A stretch of DNA of 64,000 nt from Acinetobacter sp. ANC 4178 (GTDB lineage Bacteria > Pseudomonadota > Gammaproteobacteria > Pseudomonadales > Moraxellaceae), in assembly GCF_004331175.1 (NCBI RefSeq), contig NZ_SJOD01000003.1, forward strand, positions 62,001 to 126,000. The letters are read 5' to 3'. Each line of letters starts with the position of its first letter. The stretch's first letter is position 1. Below, in pieces: positions 1 to 10,000 of the stretch. The notes below the pieces were generated by a model. It was not told the DNA's origin. It saw nothing but the letters and a program-made list of their open reading frames with translations, and made no database searches. The position numbers and the translations under genes were made by a program.

Positions 1-328
1 TGGTGCGCTGAAACAAGAACCAGCCAATCGGTTTTGTGCCAATATGTTTAAACAGTCGTGCCCGACCTTGCAAACTTAGAATTGGAAAAATACTTTTCGC
101 TTTGACCCAAGGCTGCTCTTCACAACCATACAGATAACTTTCTCGCACCCACGAGGTATGTTGTGGCGGCATTCTCATCCATTTCGCATTGATAAAATGC
201 AGGCGCTGAAAATGCTCTTGAGTGGGCTGTACCCTAAATTTTCCACCCGCTAAATCCGTGAGTTGCTGCGTCAATGAACCTGAAGCATATAACCATGTTT
301 TCAGTTCAGCTGGAATTTGCTGCTGCAT
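1..328 (-). CDS. ubiC: Chorismate--pyruvate lyase UbiC (partial, 3' end outside window)
   Basis: Translating the minus strand from the ATG at 328 gives an open frame to the window edge. It contains SWVRESYLYG, then W-x-KAKSIFPILSLQGRARLF and KPIGWFLF, which match the UbiC family order (substrate-capping region, then the conserved L-G-x-x-L-F stretch). UbiC removes pyruvate from chorismate to give 4-hydroxybenzoate, the first committed step of ubiquinone synthesis, in the cytoplasm. A purine-rich GGTAAGG lies just before the ATG. About 109 residues are present; the family is usually 160-180, so the C-terminal part is missing only because the window ends. Confidence 0.85.
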   Translation of the reverse strand, partial: MQQQIPAELKTWLYASGSLTQQLTDLAGGKFRVQPTQEHFQRLHFINAKWMRMPPQHTSWVRESYLYGCEEQPWVKAKSIFPILSLQGRARLFKHIGTKPIGWFLFQRT

Positions 329-416
329 AACCTTACCTGTTTAATTGATCTACTTTATGTTCAAACCCTTTTAGAGTTTATAAAGAATGTTATTGATTTA
401 AGTTAAAGATCAATTA

Positions 417-692
417 TTAACAATTATCTGTTTTTGCAATGACTTCAAATTTTCCTTGTGGTGTTTTCACCAAAATAAACCCTTCTGCACTCAAGTAAAA
501 ACTTTGAGGATAATCATAATCGAGTGCCAATTCTGGGCTTTTTAGTGCAACAAACTCTGCCTGTTTATACCCTTCTGCTGTTCGACCAACTTCGACATAA
601 GTCACCATTGAAAAGTTCAGTTTAAAACCTTTGTCATGGTCTTTGGGATCGATCCACGGATAAAAACTGGTGTGTTTCTTACGTTGAGCCAT
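417..692 (-). CDS. Conserved-looking hypothetical protein, 91 aa
   Basis: A 91-residue protein without signal peptide or membrane segment, starting MAQRKKHTSFYPW. I do not recognise a domain. It is acidic to neutral with several aromatic residues and probably cytoplasmic. It lies between ubiC and glnA on the same strand. The intrinsic terminator at 735-758 separates it from glnA, so it is probably transcribed from its own promoter or by read-through. The frame is well formed and no competing gene overlaps it. No function is inferred. Confidence 0.6.
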   Translation of the reverse strand: MAQRKKHTSFYPWIDPKDHDKGFKLNFSMVTYVEVGRTAEGYKQAEFVALKSPELALDYDYPQSFYLSAEGFILVKTPQGKFEVIAKTDNC

Positions 693-734
693 AAAGCTGA
701 TCTATTTTTTAAATAAAACAGATCATACAAAAAA

Positions 735-758
735 AACCCGCGACAAGCGCGGGTTTTT
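735..758 (-). terminator. Intrinsic terminator after glnA
   Basis: The stem CCCGCG / CGCGGG (737-742 and 748-753) with a 5-nt loop is flanked by A and T runs on both sides, so it can work in either direction. It sits 23 nt past the glnA stop codon. Confidence 0.85.
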
Positions 759-780
759 TACAGTGAAATTCAGTTCAGAA

Positions 781-2196
781 TCACAAGCTGTAGTACATAT
801 CAAATTCAACTGGGTGAGTTGTCGTATTTAAACGACGAACTTCTTCAGTTTTAAGTTCGATGTACGCATCAAGCATTTCTTTAGTGAATACGCCACCTTT
901 CAATAAGAATTCGTTATCCGCTTGAAGTGCTTCAAGTGCCATATCTAGGCTATGCGCAACTGTAGGGATTTTCGCTTCTTCTTCTGGAGGAAGGTCATAC
1001 AAGTTCTTGTCAGCAGCTTCACCTGGGTGAATCTTGTTTTGGATACCGTCGATACCCGCCATTAACAATGCTGCGAAACCTAAGTACGGGTTCATCATTG
1101 GATCTGGGAAACGAGCTTCGATACGCTTACCTTTAGGGCTAGAAACGTAAGGAATACGGATTGATGCAGAACGGTTACGCGCTGAGTATGCCAACATAAT
1201 TGGTGCTTCAAAGTGCGGAACTAAACGCTTGTACGAGTTTGTAGAAGGGTTAGTAATTGCATTCAATGCACGAGCGTGCTTGATTACACCACCGATGAAG
1301 TAAAGCGCCATTTCTGAAAGACCAGCGTATTCATCACCAGCAAACAAGTTCTTGCCATCTTTAGAGATAGACATGTGAACGTGCATACCTGAACCGTTGT
1401 CACCTACCATTGGTTTAGGCATAAACGTTGCAGTTTTTGCATATTGGTGCGCAACGTTCCAAACAGCATATTTAAACTGTTGAACTTCGTCAGCTTTACG
1501 AACCATAGTGTTGAAGCTCACACCAATTTCTAATTGGCAAGATGCAACTTCGTGGTGATGTACTTCTACACGACCTGGGCCCATGATGTCTTCAATTTTC
1601 GCACACATTTCTGCACGCATGTCATGTGAAGAATCAACTGGAGGAACTGGGAAGTAACCACCTTTTACACGTGGACGGTGACCAGAGTTACCAGACTCGT
1701 AGTCTTTACCAGTAGACCAAGCAGCTTCTTCAGCGATTAATGTATGACGAGCGCCAGACATATCGATGTCCCACTTCACTTCGTCAAATACAAAGAATTC
1801 TGGTTCTGGACCAAAGAATGCAGTATCACCAATCCCTGTAGATTTTAGGTATTCTTCTGCACGGCGAGCGATAGAACGTGGATCACGGTCATAACCTTGA
1901 CCAGTTGATGGCTCGATGACATCACAAGTAACAACTACTGTAGGCTCAGCGAAGAACGGGTCAATAAAACCAGTTTCAGCATCTGGGCGTAAAATCATGT
2001 CAGACGCTTCGATACCTTTCCAACCAGCAATTGAAGAACCGTCAAACATTTTACCGTCTTCAAACGTATCTTCATCAATTGTATCTGCTGGGTAAGTTAC
2101 GTGTTGTTCCTTACCTTTAGTATCAGTAAAGCGGAAATCGACCCATTTTGCGCCACTTTCTTGGATGAGTTGAAGGACCTTGTTCGCCATGCTCAT
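781..2196 (-). CDS. glnA: Glutamine synthetase type I
   Basis: This 471-residue protein makes glutamine from glutamate, ammonia and ATP as a dodecamer in the cytoplasm. It has the GS beta-grasp start ([15 protein letters not shown]), the signature [14 protein letters not shown], the active-site [14 protein letters not shown] and [10 protein letters not shown] motifs, and [17 protein letters not shown]. The adenylylation loop NLYDLPPEE is also present, with the Tyr that GlnE modifies, so this is the GSI-beta, covalently regulated type. Two start codons are possible: ATG at 2196 (GGAG 4 nt upstream) or ATG at 2190 (same GGAG, 10 nt upstream); the difference is two residues. A sigma-54 promoter and NtrC-like sites lie upstream. 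Confidence 0.97.
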   Translation of the reverse strand: MSMANKVLQLIQESGAKWVDFRFTDTKGKEQHVTYPADTIDEDTFEDGKMFDGSSIAGWKGIEASDMILRPDAETGFIDPFFAEPTVVVTCDVIEPSTGQGYDRDPRSIARRAEEYLKSTGIGDTAFFGPEPEFFVFDEVKWDIDMSGARHTLIAEEAAWSTGKDYESGNSGHRPRVKGGYFPVPPVDSSHDMRAEMCAKIEDIMGPGRVEVHHHEVASCQLEIGVSFNTMVRKADEVQQFKYAVWNVAHQYAKTATFMPKPMVGDNGSGMHVHMSISKDGKNLFAGDEYAGLSEMALYFIGGVIKHARALNAITNPSTNSYKRLVPHFEAPIMLAYSARNRSASIRIPYVSSPKGKRIEARFPDPMMNPYLGFAALLMAGIDGIQNKIHPGEAADKNLYDLPPEEEAKIPTVAHSLDMALEALQADNEFLLKGGVFTKEMLDAYIELKTEEVRRLNTTTHPVEFDMYYSL

Positions 2197-2256
2197 TTTG
2201 CTCCGATGATTTTTTGTTGCACCTGTGGAGTGCGTGTTAGTAGTTGGCAGTTATAA

Positions 2257-2273
2257 AGCAATTCTCGTACCAA
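2257..2273 (-). promoter_or_regulatory. Sigma-54 (RpoN) promoter of glnA
   Basis: The minus strand reads TTGGTACGAGAATTGCT. This matches the -24/-12 consensus (TGGCACG-N4-TTGCW) except for one T in place of C. The diagnostic GG and GC are exactly 10 nt apart. Transcription would start near 2246, giving a leader of about 50 nt to glnA. Confidence 0.8.
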
Positions 2274-2368
2274 CTTTCAAAAAGCAAAGCTAAAACATTG
2301 AATTATTTATCAGAATACAAGATTTATAAACTTCGCTTCAAACCTATTATACTGTTTGAAAAATGAAA

Positions 2369-2465
2369 TGCACCATATTCAAACATTTTCATTATTCAGC
2401 AATTAACCAAACCACAAAAGGAACCAAAATAGTGCATTAAAATACAAATGACATAATCCAGTGCA
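2369..2465 (-). promoter_or_regulatory. Cluster of NtrC-like enhancer sites upstream of glnA
   Basis: The best site is 2420-2436, reading TGCACTATTTTGGTTCC on the minus strand, close to the NtrC dyad TGCACTA-N3-TGGTGCA. Two further TGCAC half-sites lie at 2369-2375 (plus strand TGCACCA) and 2461-2465 (minus strand TGCACTGG). They sit roughly 120-220 nt upstream of the sigma-54 start, a normal distance for an enhancer-binding activator. The fit of the two half-sites is weak individually. Confidence 0.6.
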
Positions 2466-2999
2466 TTTTTAAGCGTATTTTTTGACGCTTATGCCTTTTT
2501 TATTTATAGACCATAGATCCATCCATCAGAAAAGCTTATAAATAATATAGAATGCTATCCAAGCCCCCATAAAACCTCATACCTTTGAGCTGATTTAGTC
2601 GTCCCTATCCTTCATCTAATCATTTAAAACGGCGCTCAAGATCCAAAAGATGCACCACTTTATTGCCAGTACTCCTTATCTGATTAATATTTCTTCCATG
2701 CTTTGGGTAGAACAATAAAAATTTCAATAATGCCGTTTAGGACAAACGTTTAGCTTAAAAATTAAGTTCACTTTATAGACAACGCTGTTGTTTTAACCAA
2801 TACTACCACTACCGTTGATTGTTCTAAGTCACTCTTTGTATAGGTATTCCAAGGATAATAGATCAACATGATTTCCCGTGGTTGCAACAATGAATCCTTT
2901 TAATACTGAATAAGTTAACAAGAAATAAAACTGCTTTTATTCTAGATTGATTCAAAAATATTAAAGAAATAGAAATAAGCAGCTGATCCAGAGGTCAAA
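2466..2999. other. Intergenic, no gene seen
   Basis: A+T-rich spacer between the glnA control region and the barrel-protein gene. A 7-bp inverted repeat (TAAGCGT...ACGCTTA, about 2469-2490) is the only structure I noticed. I found no convincing reading frame or RNA gene. Confidence 0.5.
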
Positions 3000-3797
3000 A
3001 TGAATAAAAAATTGTGTTTGGGTATTGGTCTTCTGCTCTCTTCAGTCAGTCAGAGTTATGCAGCAGATACGGCAGACTTAGCAAAACAGCTATCTAACCC
3101 TGTTGCGGCCATGGTGAGTGTGCCTTTTCAATTTAACTATGATGAGAAGATTGGTGCGAATGAAAACATTGAACGCTATCAGCTCAATATTCAGCCCGTC
3201 ATTCCAATCAGTTTAAATGAAGATTGGAACTTAATTTCCCGTACTGTACTTCCTGTTCTTTATCAGACCTACGGCGATAACTCTAAATATGATGACTGGG
3301 GTACGGGCGATATTGTTCAAAGCCTATTCTTATCTCCTGTTAAATCCGGTCCAGGTGGAATAATTTGGGGTGTTGGACCTGCGATGTTATTACCCACCGC
3401 TTCTGAAAAAACCTTAGGCGCAGACCAGTGGGGACTCGGTCCCACAGCTGTAGCGCTAAAGCAAAAGAATGGCTGGACTTTTGGTGCGCTTGCTAACCAT
3501 ATTTGGGCGGTTGAACACAAGGACAATACCGAAGGTATAAATAGTACATTCTTCCAACCTTTTGTAAGCTATACCTACCCAAGTAGCTTAACCCTTGCCC
3601 TTAACAGTGAAATCACTTATGACTGGAACAGCGAAGATGCAACTGTGCCAATAAATGTAACAGCCACCAAAATTGTGAATTTAAATGGGCAGTTGATAAG
3701 CGTAGGTGGTGGTGTACGTTACTGGGCAGATGATACGACAGGTAGTGCCAAAGAATGGGGTGGTCGCCTAATTGCTTCCTTCATTTTCCCCAAATAA
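3000..3797 (+). CDS. Outer-membrane beta-barrel protein, phenol-degradation MetA-like family
   Basis: 265 residues with a clear Sec signal peptide (MNKKLCLGIGLLLSSVSQSYA, cleavage after SYA). The rest alternates polar and aromatic residues and ends in a C-terminal Phe-containing strand (GGRLIASFIFPK), typical of an outer-membrane barrel. The overall pattern (early N-terminal PVAAMVSVPFQFNYD, then PVIPISL and VLPVLYQ, then GTGDIVQSLFLSP) resembles the proteins grouped as Phenol_MetA_deg, often annotated simply as transporter. A purine-rich AGAGGTCAAA precedes the ATG. It stands alone; its substrate cannot be told from the sequence. Confidence 0.6.
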   Translation: MNKKLCLGIGLLLSSVSQSYAADTADLAKQLSNPVAAMVSVPFQFNYDEKIGANENIERYQLNIQPVIPISLNEDWNLISRTVLPVLYQTYGDNSKYDDWGTGDIVQSLFLSPVKSGPGGIIWGVGPAMLLPTASEKTLGADQWGLGPTAVALKQKNGWTFGALANHIWAVEHKDNTEGINSTFFQPFVSYTYPSSLTLALNSEITYDWNSEDATVPINVTATKIVNLNGQLISVGGGVRYWADDTTGSAKEWGGRLIASFIFPK

Positions 3798-3824
3798 TTT
3801 TGCATAACACTTGATGATAAACTG

Positions 3825-3850
3825 AATGGGAGATACTGATATCTCCCATT
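3825..3850. terminator. Bidirectional hairpin between convergent genes
   Basis: Perfect 11-bp stem AATGGGAGATA / TATCTCCCATT with a CTGA loop, between the stop codons of two convergent genes. The following T run is short, so termination strength is uncertain. Confidence 0.6.
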
Positions 3851-3851
3851 T

Positions 3852-4739
3852 TCACGACCGAGTACGTGTAGACCACCAACATAAAAATGAACCTAAAGTG
3901 ACCAAAGCAGCACCCTGCCAAAATGACCATGAAAGCTCTAAATCAAGCAACTGCATCGCAATTAAAGAGGAAATAATGGGGGTGAAATAAGATGCGGCTG
4001 TCAGTAGTTGAATATTGCCATGCAAAATTCCAATGTTCCAAGCCGCATAACCCAATCCAAATGCAGCAGCACTAACGACCAAATAGACAAAACTCTGTAG
4101 TTGAAGTTCAGGAACTTGAAAATCACCCACCCAAAGATATTTAAGCCATAAAACCACAGAAGTTAGACAAAAAAATAGAGCGATTGCATTCTGACCATTA
4201 CCTATTTTTTTTGTGAGTGTGCAATACGCGGCCCAGATAAAAGCACCGATAAATGCTAAAGCGTAGCTGATGGGGTTCACCGCAATATTCTGTATCAGTT
4301 GATTTAAGCTAAACTCGCCACTTCCGACTTGAACTTGAATAATGCCAAATAAAGTCAGCAACATTCCCACAATTACCCAAGGATGGAACTTTTGCTCTTT
4401 GGTTAAAATTAAAAGTAAAACGGTCAAACTCGGCCACAAATAATTCAAAATACTCACTTCAACGGCTTGTTGATTGTTTTGAGCAAATGCTAAAGAAAGT
4501 GATAGGCATAACTCATAGGCAACAAACAGAATTGAGCCAAAAATCAGATAAGCTTTAGGGAATAAATGCAATTTTGGTGGTTTAAATACGATCAATAAAA
4601 GAATAGAGCTTAAGCTGTAAATTAAACAGACCCCTAAAATTGGACCAAATCCATCCGTGACTTGTCTTAACAGCCCTACAATAGAAGCCCAGAACAAAAG
4701 AGCGCATAGCCCAATCGTAGTGGCAAAACGATGTGACAT
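3852..4739 (-). CDS. yddG: YddG-type aromatic amino acid exporter (DMT superfamily)
   Basis: 295 residues with about ten hydrophobic segments, an inner-membrane drug/metabolite transporter fold (two EamA repeats). Family-specific stretches match E. coli YddG: YELCLSLSLAFAQNNQQAVEV, then NYLWPSLTVL, AFIGAFIWAAYCTLTKK, AAWNIGILHGN and the C-terminal SFWQGAALVTLGSFLCWW. YddG exports aromatic amino acids and structural analogues from the cytoplasm. It is convergent with the barrel gene and separated from the T6SS PAAR gene by about 250 nt, so it is probably monocistronic. Confidence 0.9.
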   Translation of the reverse strand: MSHRFATTIGLCALLFWASIVGLLRQVTDGFGPILGVCLIYSLSSILLLIVFKPPKLHLFPKAYLIFGSILFVAYELCLSLSLAFAQNNQQAVEVSILNYLWPSLTVLLLILTKEQKFHPWVIVGMLLTLFGIIQVQVGSGEFSLNQLIQNIAVNPISYALAFIGAFIWAAYCTLTKKIGNGQNAIALFFCLTSVVLWLKYLWVGDFQVPELQLQSFVYLVVSAAAFGLGYAAWNIGILHGNIQLLTAASYFTPIISSLIAMQLLDLELSWSFWQGAALVTLGSFLCWWSTRTRS

Positions 4740-4987
4740 AATCCCCTACTTAACCCGTGTAAAATTCATGTGAATGTAGCAATAGTCAGATGAGGGAACA
4801 AGGTTTTTGTGGCAAAGACTAATCAATATAATTTAATCTAAGTTCTATCAAAATCGTACTGATAATACGAATACACAGTTTAAAATCACATACTTTGCCT
4901 TATCCTCTCTTACCCAAAAGAAATGTAATACAGTAAATATTTATCTGACAGAAAAATAATCATAAAGTCTAAAATTGACGTCCATGT

Positions 4988-5254
4988 TTAATTCGCACCT
5001 TGCACCAAATTTTGCTTGGGTAATAACTTACAACCACAAGATAAGGCATCATTGACTCGTGCAACTGCCTTCCCCATGACTAACATATGCGCATCTCCAG
5101 AAACAATAGTCGCGACCACTTTATGTAAGGGACAAGTCGCTTTATCTCCGACACAAGCAATCGCAATACCATCGACCAAAAAACTAGAATTGCCAGAAAT
5201 TACTTTTCCACCACCTGTTGTTGGACATCCGACTGTTATATAAGGCATCGCCAT
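4988..5254 (-). CDS. T6SS PAAR-domain spike-tip protein
   Basis: 88 residues made up almost entirely of one PAAR domain: PYITVGCPTTGGGKVISGN at the start, then the IACVGDKATCPLH and IVSGDAHMLVMGKAVARVND repeats and a Cys-rich end. PAAR proteins form the sharp zinc-containing cone on the VgrG spike. No effector extension is fused to it, so it is a bare PAAR. It is the last gene of the leftward T6SS unit, 21 nt after the tagN stop. No vgrG gene is present in the window. Confidence 0.9.
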   Translation of the reverse strand: MAMPYITVGCPTTGGGKVISGNSSFLVDGIAIACVGDKATCPLHKVVATIVSGDAHMLVMGKAVARVNDALSCGCKLLPKQNLVQGAN

Positions 5255-5275
5255 AGCCTATCCCCTTATTGCCAA

Positions 5276-6040
5276 TTACAATACTTCAAACTCAATTCTA
5301 CGATTTTTTTTACGTCCCTCTATTGAGGCATTATCTGCGACAGGTTTTTCTGAACCTAATCCAGCCGTACTTAAACGTCCTGCAACAATCTCTTTCTGAA
5401 TTAGATACGTTTTGACTGCTTCTGCGCGTGCCAAGCTCAATGCCACATTCTTTTTAGCATCACCAGAGCTGTCAGTATGACCAATAATTTTGACGTTCTT
5501 GTCTCGTACTTTATTTAATGCGACTGCCATCTCATCCAGAATTTTTGTTCCTATCGGAGTTAAAATGGCACTTCCAGATTCAAATTCTACAATTCGATCT
5601 TTCAAAGCATCATCTACGATTTTTTGTTCGGATTGATTAATCGAAAAACTTGTATTTACCCGATAAGGTGGCAGTACAAGGGATTGAAACATAGATGTAA
5701 CTGGTTGAATTTCTGTTGGGTTCATCAGTTTTCCAGTTAATTCAACTTGCGTTCCTTTTACAGTTAACTTACCAGCTGTGATTTTTTTTAAATCAGAAGT
5801 AATCACCCGTGCCACAGTATCATCCCAAGCTGGGGGGGTGGCGACGGATCGTATTTGGATTTTATCAACAATCTGATCCTGCCCGTAAACAGCATACAAT
5901 TTCTGTAAAATTGCCTGTTTACTGGTTTGATTAGCAACCACACCCTCTACAATAACAGGCTGTGCATAAAGCAAAGCACTAGATAAAAGCCCACATGCCA
6001 AGATGATATTTTTGTAAATCGTTCTATTTTTAAAATTCAT
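5276..6040 (-). CDS. tagN: T6SS-associated OmpA-like peptidoglycan-binding protein
   Basis: 254 residues. The N-terminus (NRTIYKNIILACGLLSSALLYAQP) is a signal peptide. Residues ~20-120 form a BON-like region (GVVANQTSKQAILQKLYAVYG, a polar beta-alpha pattern). The C-terminal ~110 residues are an OmpA domain: FESGSAILTPIGTKILDEMA, IIGHTDSSGD, LSLARAEAVKTYL and GRKKNRRIEFEVL. Such domains hold diaminopimelate-containing peptidoglycan. TssL in this locus lacks an OmpA domain, so this separate protein probably supplies the cell-wall anchor. It lies between tagF and the PAAR gene. Confidence 0.8.
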   Translation of the reverse strand: MNFKNRTIYKNIILACGLLSSALLYAQPVIVEGVVANQTSKQAILQKLYAVYGQDQIVDKIQIRSVATPPAWDDTVARVITSDLKKITAGKLTVKGTQVELTGKLMNPTEIQPVTSMFQSLVLPPYRVNTSFSINQSEQKIVDDALKDRIVEFESGSAILTPIGTKILDEMAVALNKVRDKNVKIIGHTDSSGDAKKNVALSLARAEAVKTYLIQKEIVAGRLSTAGLGSEKPVADNASIEGRKKNRRIEFEVL

Positions 6041-6047
6041 TTTTCTA

Positions 6048-7007
6048 TTAGCCGCGAATAAAGGTCTGTTTAAAAAATTTAATCCCTTGATTGAGACTTA
6101 ATTGTCGCTCGCACAAAGCTTGTTCTAATACCGCTAGACCTGCATTTTGTTCTAAATAGCGATCAATCCATTCTGCATGAATCAGAGAAACCCAACGTTC
6201 AGCAGTAAAATTCTGCATAAAAATATCGCTAAGTGCTGAAATATCAGCACCTTGAAAACCAAAGAGTAAAATAGGTTCTTCGGCATGTAGCAGCCCAATC
6301 AAGACCTCAGTATTTTGGTTACCAATGAACAAATGAATTAAATTGACCCAAAATGCTGCTATTTCATAACGATAACGTGCATTATGTATGGGCAGAATCA
6401 ACACCTTATTTAAATTGGCAACACCCACACTGAGAATAGGCTGTAATAATAATCCTAAGCCAATCATACTTTGCGCCAGCTGATAACTATTCATTTTCAT
6501 TAAATTGGCAAATGAATACATGGTTTGATTATCAAAAAAATCTGGGCTGACATTAAGATTACAGCTCAGATTGTCACGACCAAAATTTGCTAATTGTTCT
6601 AGTAGCTGATCGGGTTCCTGAATCGCTTGCAGCTTTTTATTGGTTTGAAATAAATCAATTAACAAAGGTTTATACACAACAGGTGCATAGGACAAATTCT
6701 GTATTGGCTTCGGCACTTCAAGTAAATGGCACAACACCATTGGAAACTTTCGCCCCGAAGCATCTTCACTAACTTCTAAGTTAGCAAGTAACAGCGGTGA
6801 TTCCATTGGATTAGCAATGAAAAAGTCTAAGCTTGGTAAAGCTTGATATGCTCTTTCGAAATCTGGTTTTTGCATCGCCAACTCTAATGCTTCCGTCATC
6901 CAGCGATCAATCATTTGAATAACATTAGACTGTCCCTTACTTTTTAAGAAGTCACCACGCGCTGGGCACTTGCCAAAATAAAAAGATGCCGTTTTATTTA
7001 CTTGCAT
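6048..7007 (-). CDS. tagF: T6SS accessory protein TagF
   Basis: 319 residues beginning with the TagF signature [17 protein letters not shown], followed by [11 protein letters not shown] and the [34 protein letters not shown] region. In other bacteria TagF is a cytoplasmic, post-translational negative regulator of T6SS firing. No Fha/PppA/PpkA threonine-phosphorylation genes occur in this locus, so regulation here is probably phosphorylation-independent. It is encoded directly after tssM (34-nt gap) and before tagN. Confidence 0.88.
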   Translation of the reverse strand: MQVNKTASFYFGKCPARGDFLKSKGQSNVIQMIDRWMTEALELAMQKPDFERAYQALPSLDFFIANPMESPLLLANLEVSEDASGRKFPMVLCHLLEVPKPIQNLSYAPVVYKPLLIDLFQTNKKLQAIQEPDQLLEQLANFGRDNLSCNLNVSPDFFDNQTMYSFANLMKMNSYQLAQSMIGLGLLLQPILSVGVANLNKVLILPIHNARYRYEIAAFWVNLIHLFIGNQNTEVLIGLLHAEEPILLFGFQGADISALSDIFMQNFTAERWVSLIHAEWIDRYLEQNAGLAVLEQALCERQLSLNQGIKFFKQTFIRG

Positions 7008-7041
7008 TGAGCCTCTCCCCTACTTCTTCTCAAGCCTCGTA

Positions 7042-10000
7042 TCATTGTGGTTTTACTCCTAATAAAGCTTGCGAAGTAGATGCCAAATTTTGCGGTTCTG
7101 CTTTTATATTGACTTGCGTAGGTGCAACTTGTGCAGCAACAACCCGTACAGCTTTGTCCATCACTACTTTATCGACCAATTGCAGCCCTGCATAACCTCG
7201 ACCAGCACCAACATTGCTACCACTATTACCGCTAATGAGGCGGAAATTTAATTTCACAGCAAGTGATGGATCTTGCGGGCTTGCCCAAGTCATTTCAAAA
7301 CTACCGTTTTGTGGCTTTCTTTGCGCAGAATCAATCAAGCGGTTAATGCCATATTCACCTGGTGCCTCAAAAATAGTATGGGTTTGCCCTGCTAAGTCGA
7401 CAGCAGTGATTCTGACACCGGGAATAGCACTCGGATTTGGCCAAATAAAATTCACCCACTGTTGTATTCCATTTTCATACACCATTCTTTGACCATCAAT
7501 ATCGATGCTATAAGACAGAAATTTTGGATTCGGTAATGGATAAAATTGGAAATTCGATTGATTCGCTGCAGCAGACGGCGCTGTTTGATTTAAATCACCC
7601 GTCGCTACACCATTCGCTGGTGCAACATAACTTTGAAAATTCATCACAAACTGTGGATTTAAACCTATACCTAAATCTTTCCATGTTTTAGATGACAACA
7701 TATATCCACGTCGAATCACTAAAGGATCCAGACTTTCTTTAACAAAACGAGCGATACTGCCTGTTTCGCCAAAAATCTGTGCAATTTCAGCACTGGTCGC
7801 TTGTATCGTCGCACCCTGATTAAATGGATATTTTTGTCCCAAAGTCGTGCTAAATGGTTGATATGCCTGCATGACCCATAATTTATTCAGTTCATTTTGT
7901 GCAGGAGGCAATAAAGCATTAAAAGCTTGGGTTAATGGACTCACCAATAGACGTTGTAACACCTGCTGATCTGTCGCATTCAGCCCAACCATTAACTTTT
8001 CATCGACAATTTTCTGCGTAGTATTAAATACAGAAGCTTGTTCATTAATGGTTTGTTTAACGACGGTTAAAGCGCTTGGACCAATATCACCTGCATTTTT
8101 TAAATCATTAAACTTACTACGTACCTGAGAAAGGTTATTTAAATATTCATCCAGAAGAGACTGATTTTGCTGATCATCACGCTTACGTATTAGTTGGTAG
8201 AAAAATACAAACTCTTGCGATATTGGTCCTTGAGCCTGATTGATAGCTTTCTTTACGGCATCTTCGTTATTTTGTCTTAATATCGTCCGCTTGAACCATG
8301 CAACAAAACCTGTTTGTGGTGCTGCCAATTCAGCTTGTACAACAGGATTATCCCAGCTGGTTTCTTTAGTCACACGCTCGATTAATATTCTGATTGGTGA
8401 GTTTTGCGGTTCACCTAAGATTTCGACAATACGAGCATCACTTTTAAAGTCTGTTCCTTTCGCATAATGTACGGCATTCAGGAACTTTTTCCATTCTGCG
8501 ATATATTCCTGCTTATACAACTGCGTGAGTTGTTTTCGAATTTGATCTGGGCTTCCAGTAAAAGTTAAATCATCCGACTGAGTCGTATTTAGCACCCAAT
8601 CTTTTGTATCAGTCGGTTTATTCGCAGCATCTTCAATCGCTTGGTCAACGTAATCATTCCATGCCTTGTAAGTGAATACACCAGGTAGCGCATAGCCTCC
8701 CATTAACGTGGTCTTATTGCTTTCACCGACAATCTGACCAACAGTCAGTGCAGGGAAACGAACTGATGCCCGCATTTTAATTTCATTATAAACTCGGTCT
8801 CTGGCTGGCATACCACGCACTACAGCCACCATGACCTGACGTGTTTGATCCACCAATTGGGTATCGGCTTCTAATACAGGGAACTGTTTTTGATTGGCTA
8901 AAGACATTGCATAAGTTAAAATTTGCTCCGCTTTTTGCGTCAGCTCACTTTGCGGCATGGCTCCACGATTTGCCAATAACCAAGAACGCCAGAACTTTGT
9001 CACCTGATCACTGAGATGACTTGCATCCATATACTGTGGATTGCTCAGCATGATATACGCTTTTAAAGCATTATAAGCATCTTGAGGATTGGTATCAGAC
9101 GGTTCAAAGTACTGTTGATTTTTATTGGCAGCCAATTGTTGAATTTGTACATTGACATGATTTGCCTTTAACGTGGCTTCATTACTTTTAACCCTTTGCA
9201 AATATTGCGCAATATTCTGCTGCGAAGGTTCCAGTACAATCTGCCGAATACCTTTTAAATATTCACCTTGTAATTTCTCACGCAATTCATTGCCTTGATA
9301 TAAACCAAATGAAAATTTGAAAGGATGATCTTGATCAAAGGTATCTAATTGCTGCAATCGATTTTGTAGAATTAACAGGGCGTCTAATTGTGTCGCTAAA
9401 TCATTTTCGGATGTTTTTTCCAACTGTTGGACTTTGTTTAGGTCCGCTTGCACATCCAAAATCAACTGCTGGTTATTACGATAAGACCAAACCCATACAC
9501 CAAGTACCATAGCAACTGTTATTAAACCCACCATAAAGCCCAAGTAACGTTGGCGTTTACGCAAAGGATTAATATGCTGCTTAACTAAATTTTTATCTTT
9601 TAAAATTACATTTGAAAATAAACCTTTTAAAAAATAACCATGATTTTGCGCACTGATTTTCTTCGAGGCATCTTCAACATGTAGCCGATTCAAATCAAAT
9701 TCTTGTGCAATTTGCTCAGTCATCGGGCTTTCAATGATGCCCTCTTGTAATGCACTGGTAAAATAGAAACCACGGAAAACAGGTTTAAATTGATAAGGGT
9801 TGTCTTCAAATAATGCGGCAATAAAGGTCTTTACCGCTGGTTTTAATGTTTTAAACTCGAGCGGAAATGTCATTACCCCAGGTGAAATATTTTGTGCATG
9901 GCGACGACTTAAATGCGTGGTACTTACGCTTTTTAAGCCATCAAATAGCGTATTATAATGTTGCTCAAATAAGTCTGAAGCATTGGGCGAAGAGTCAGCA

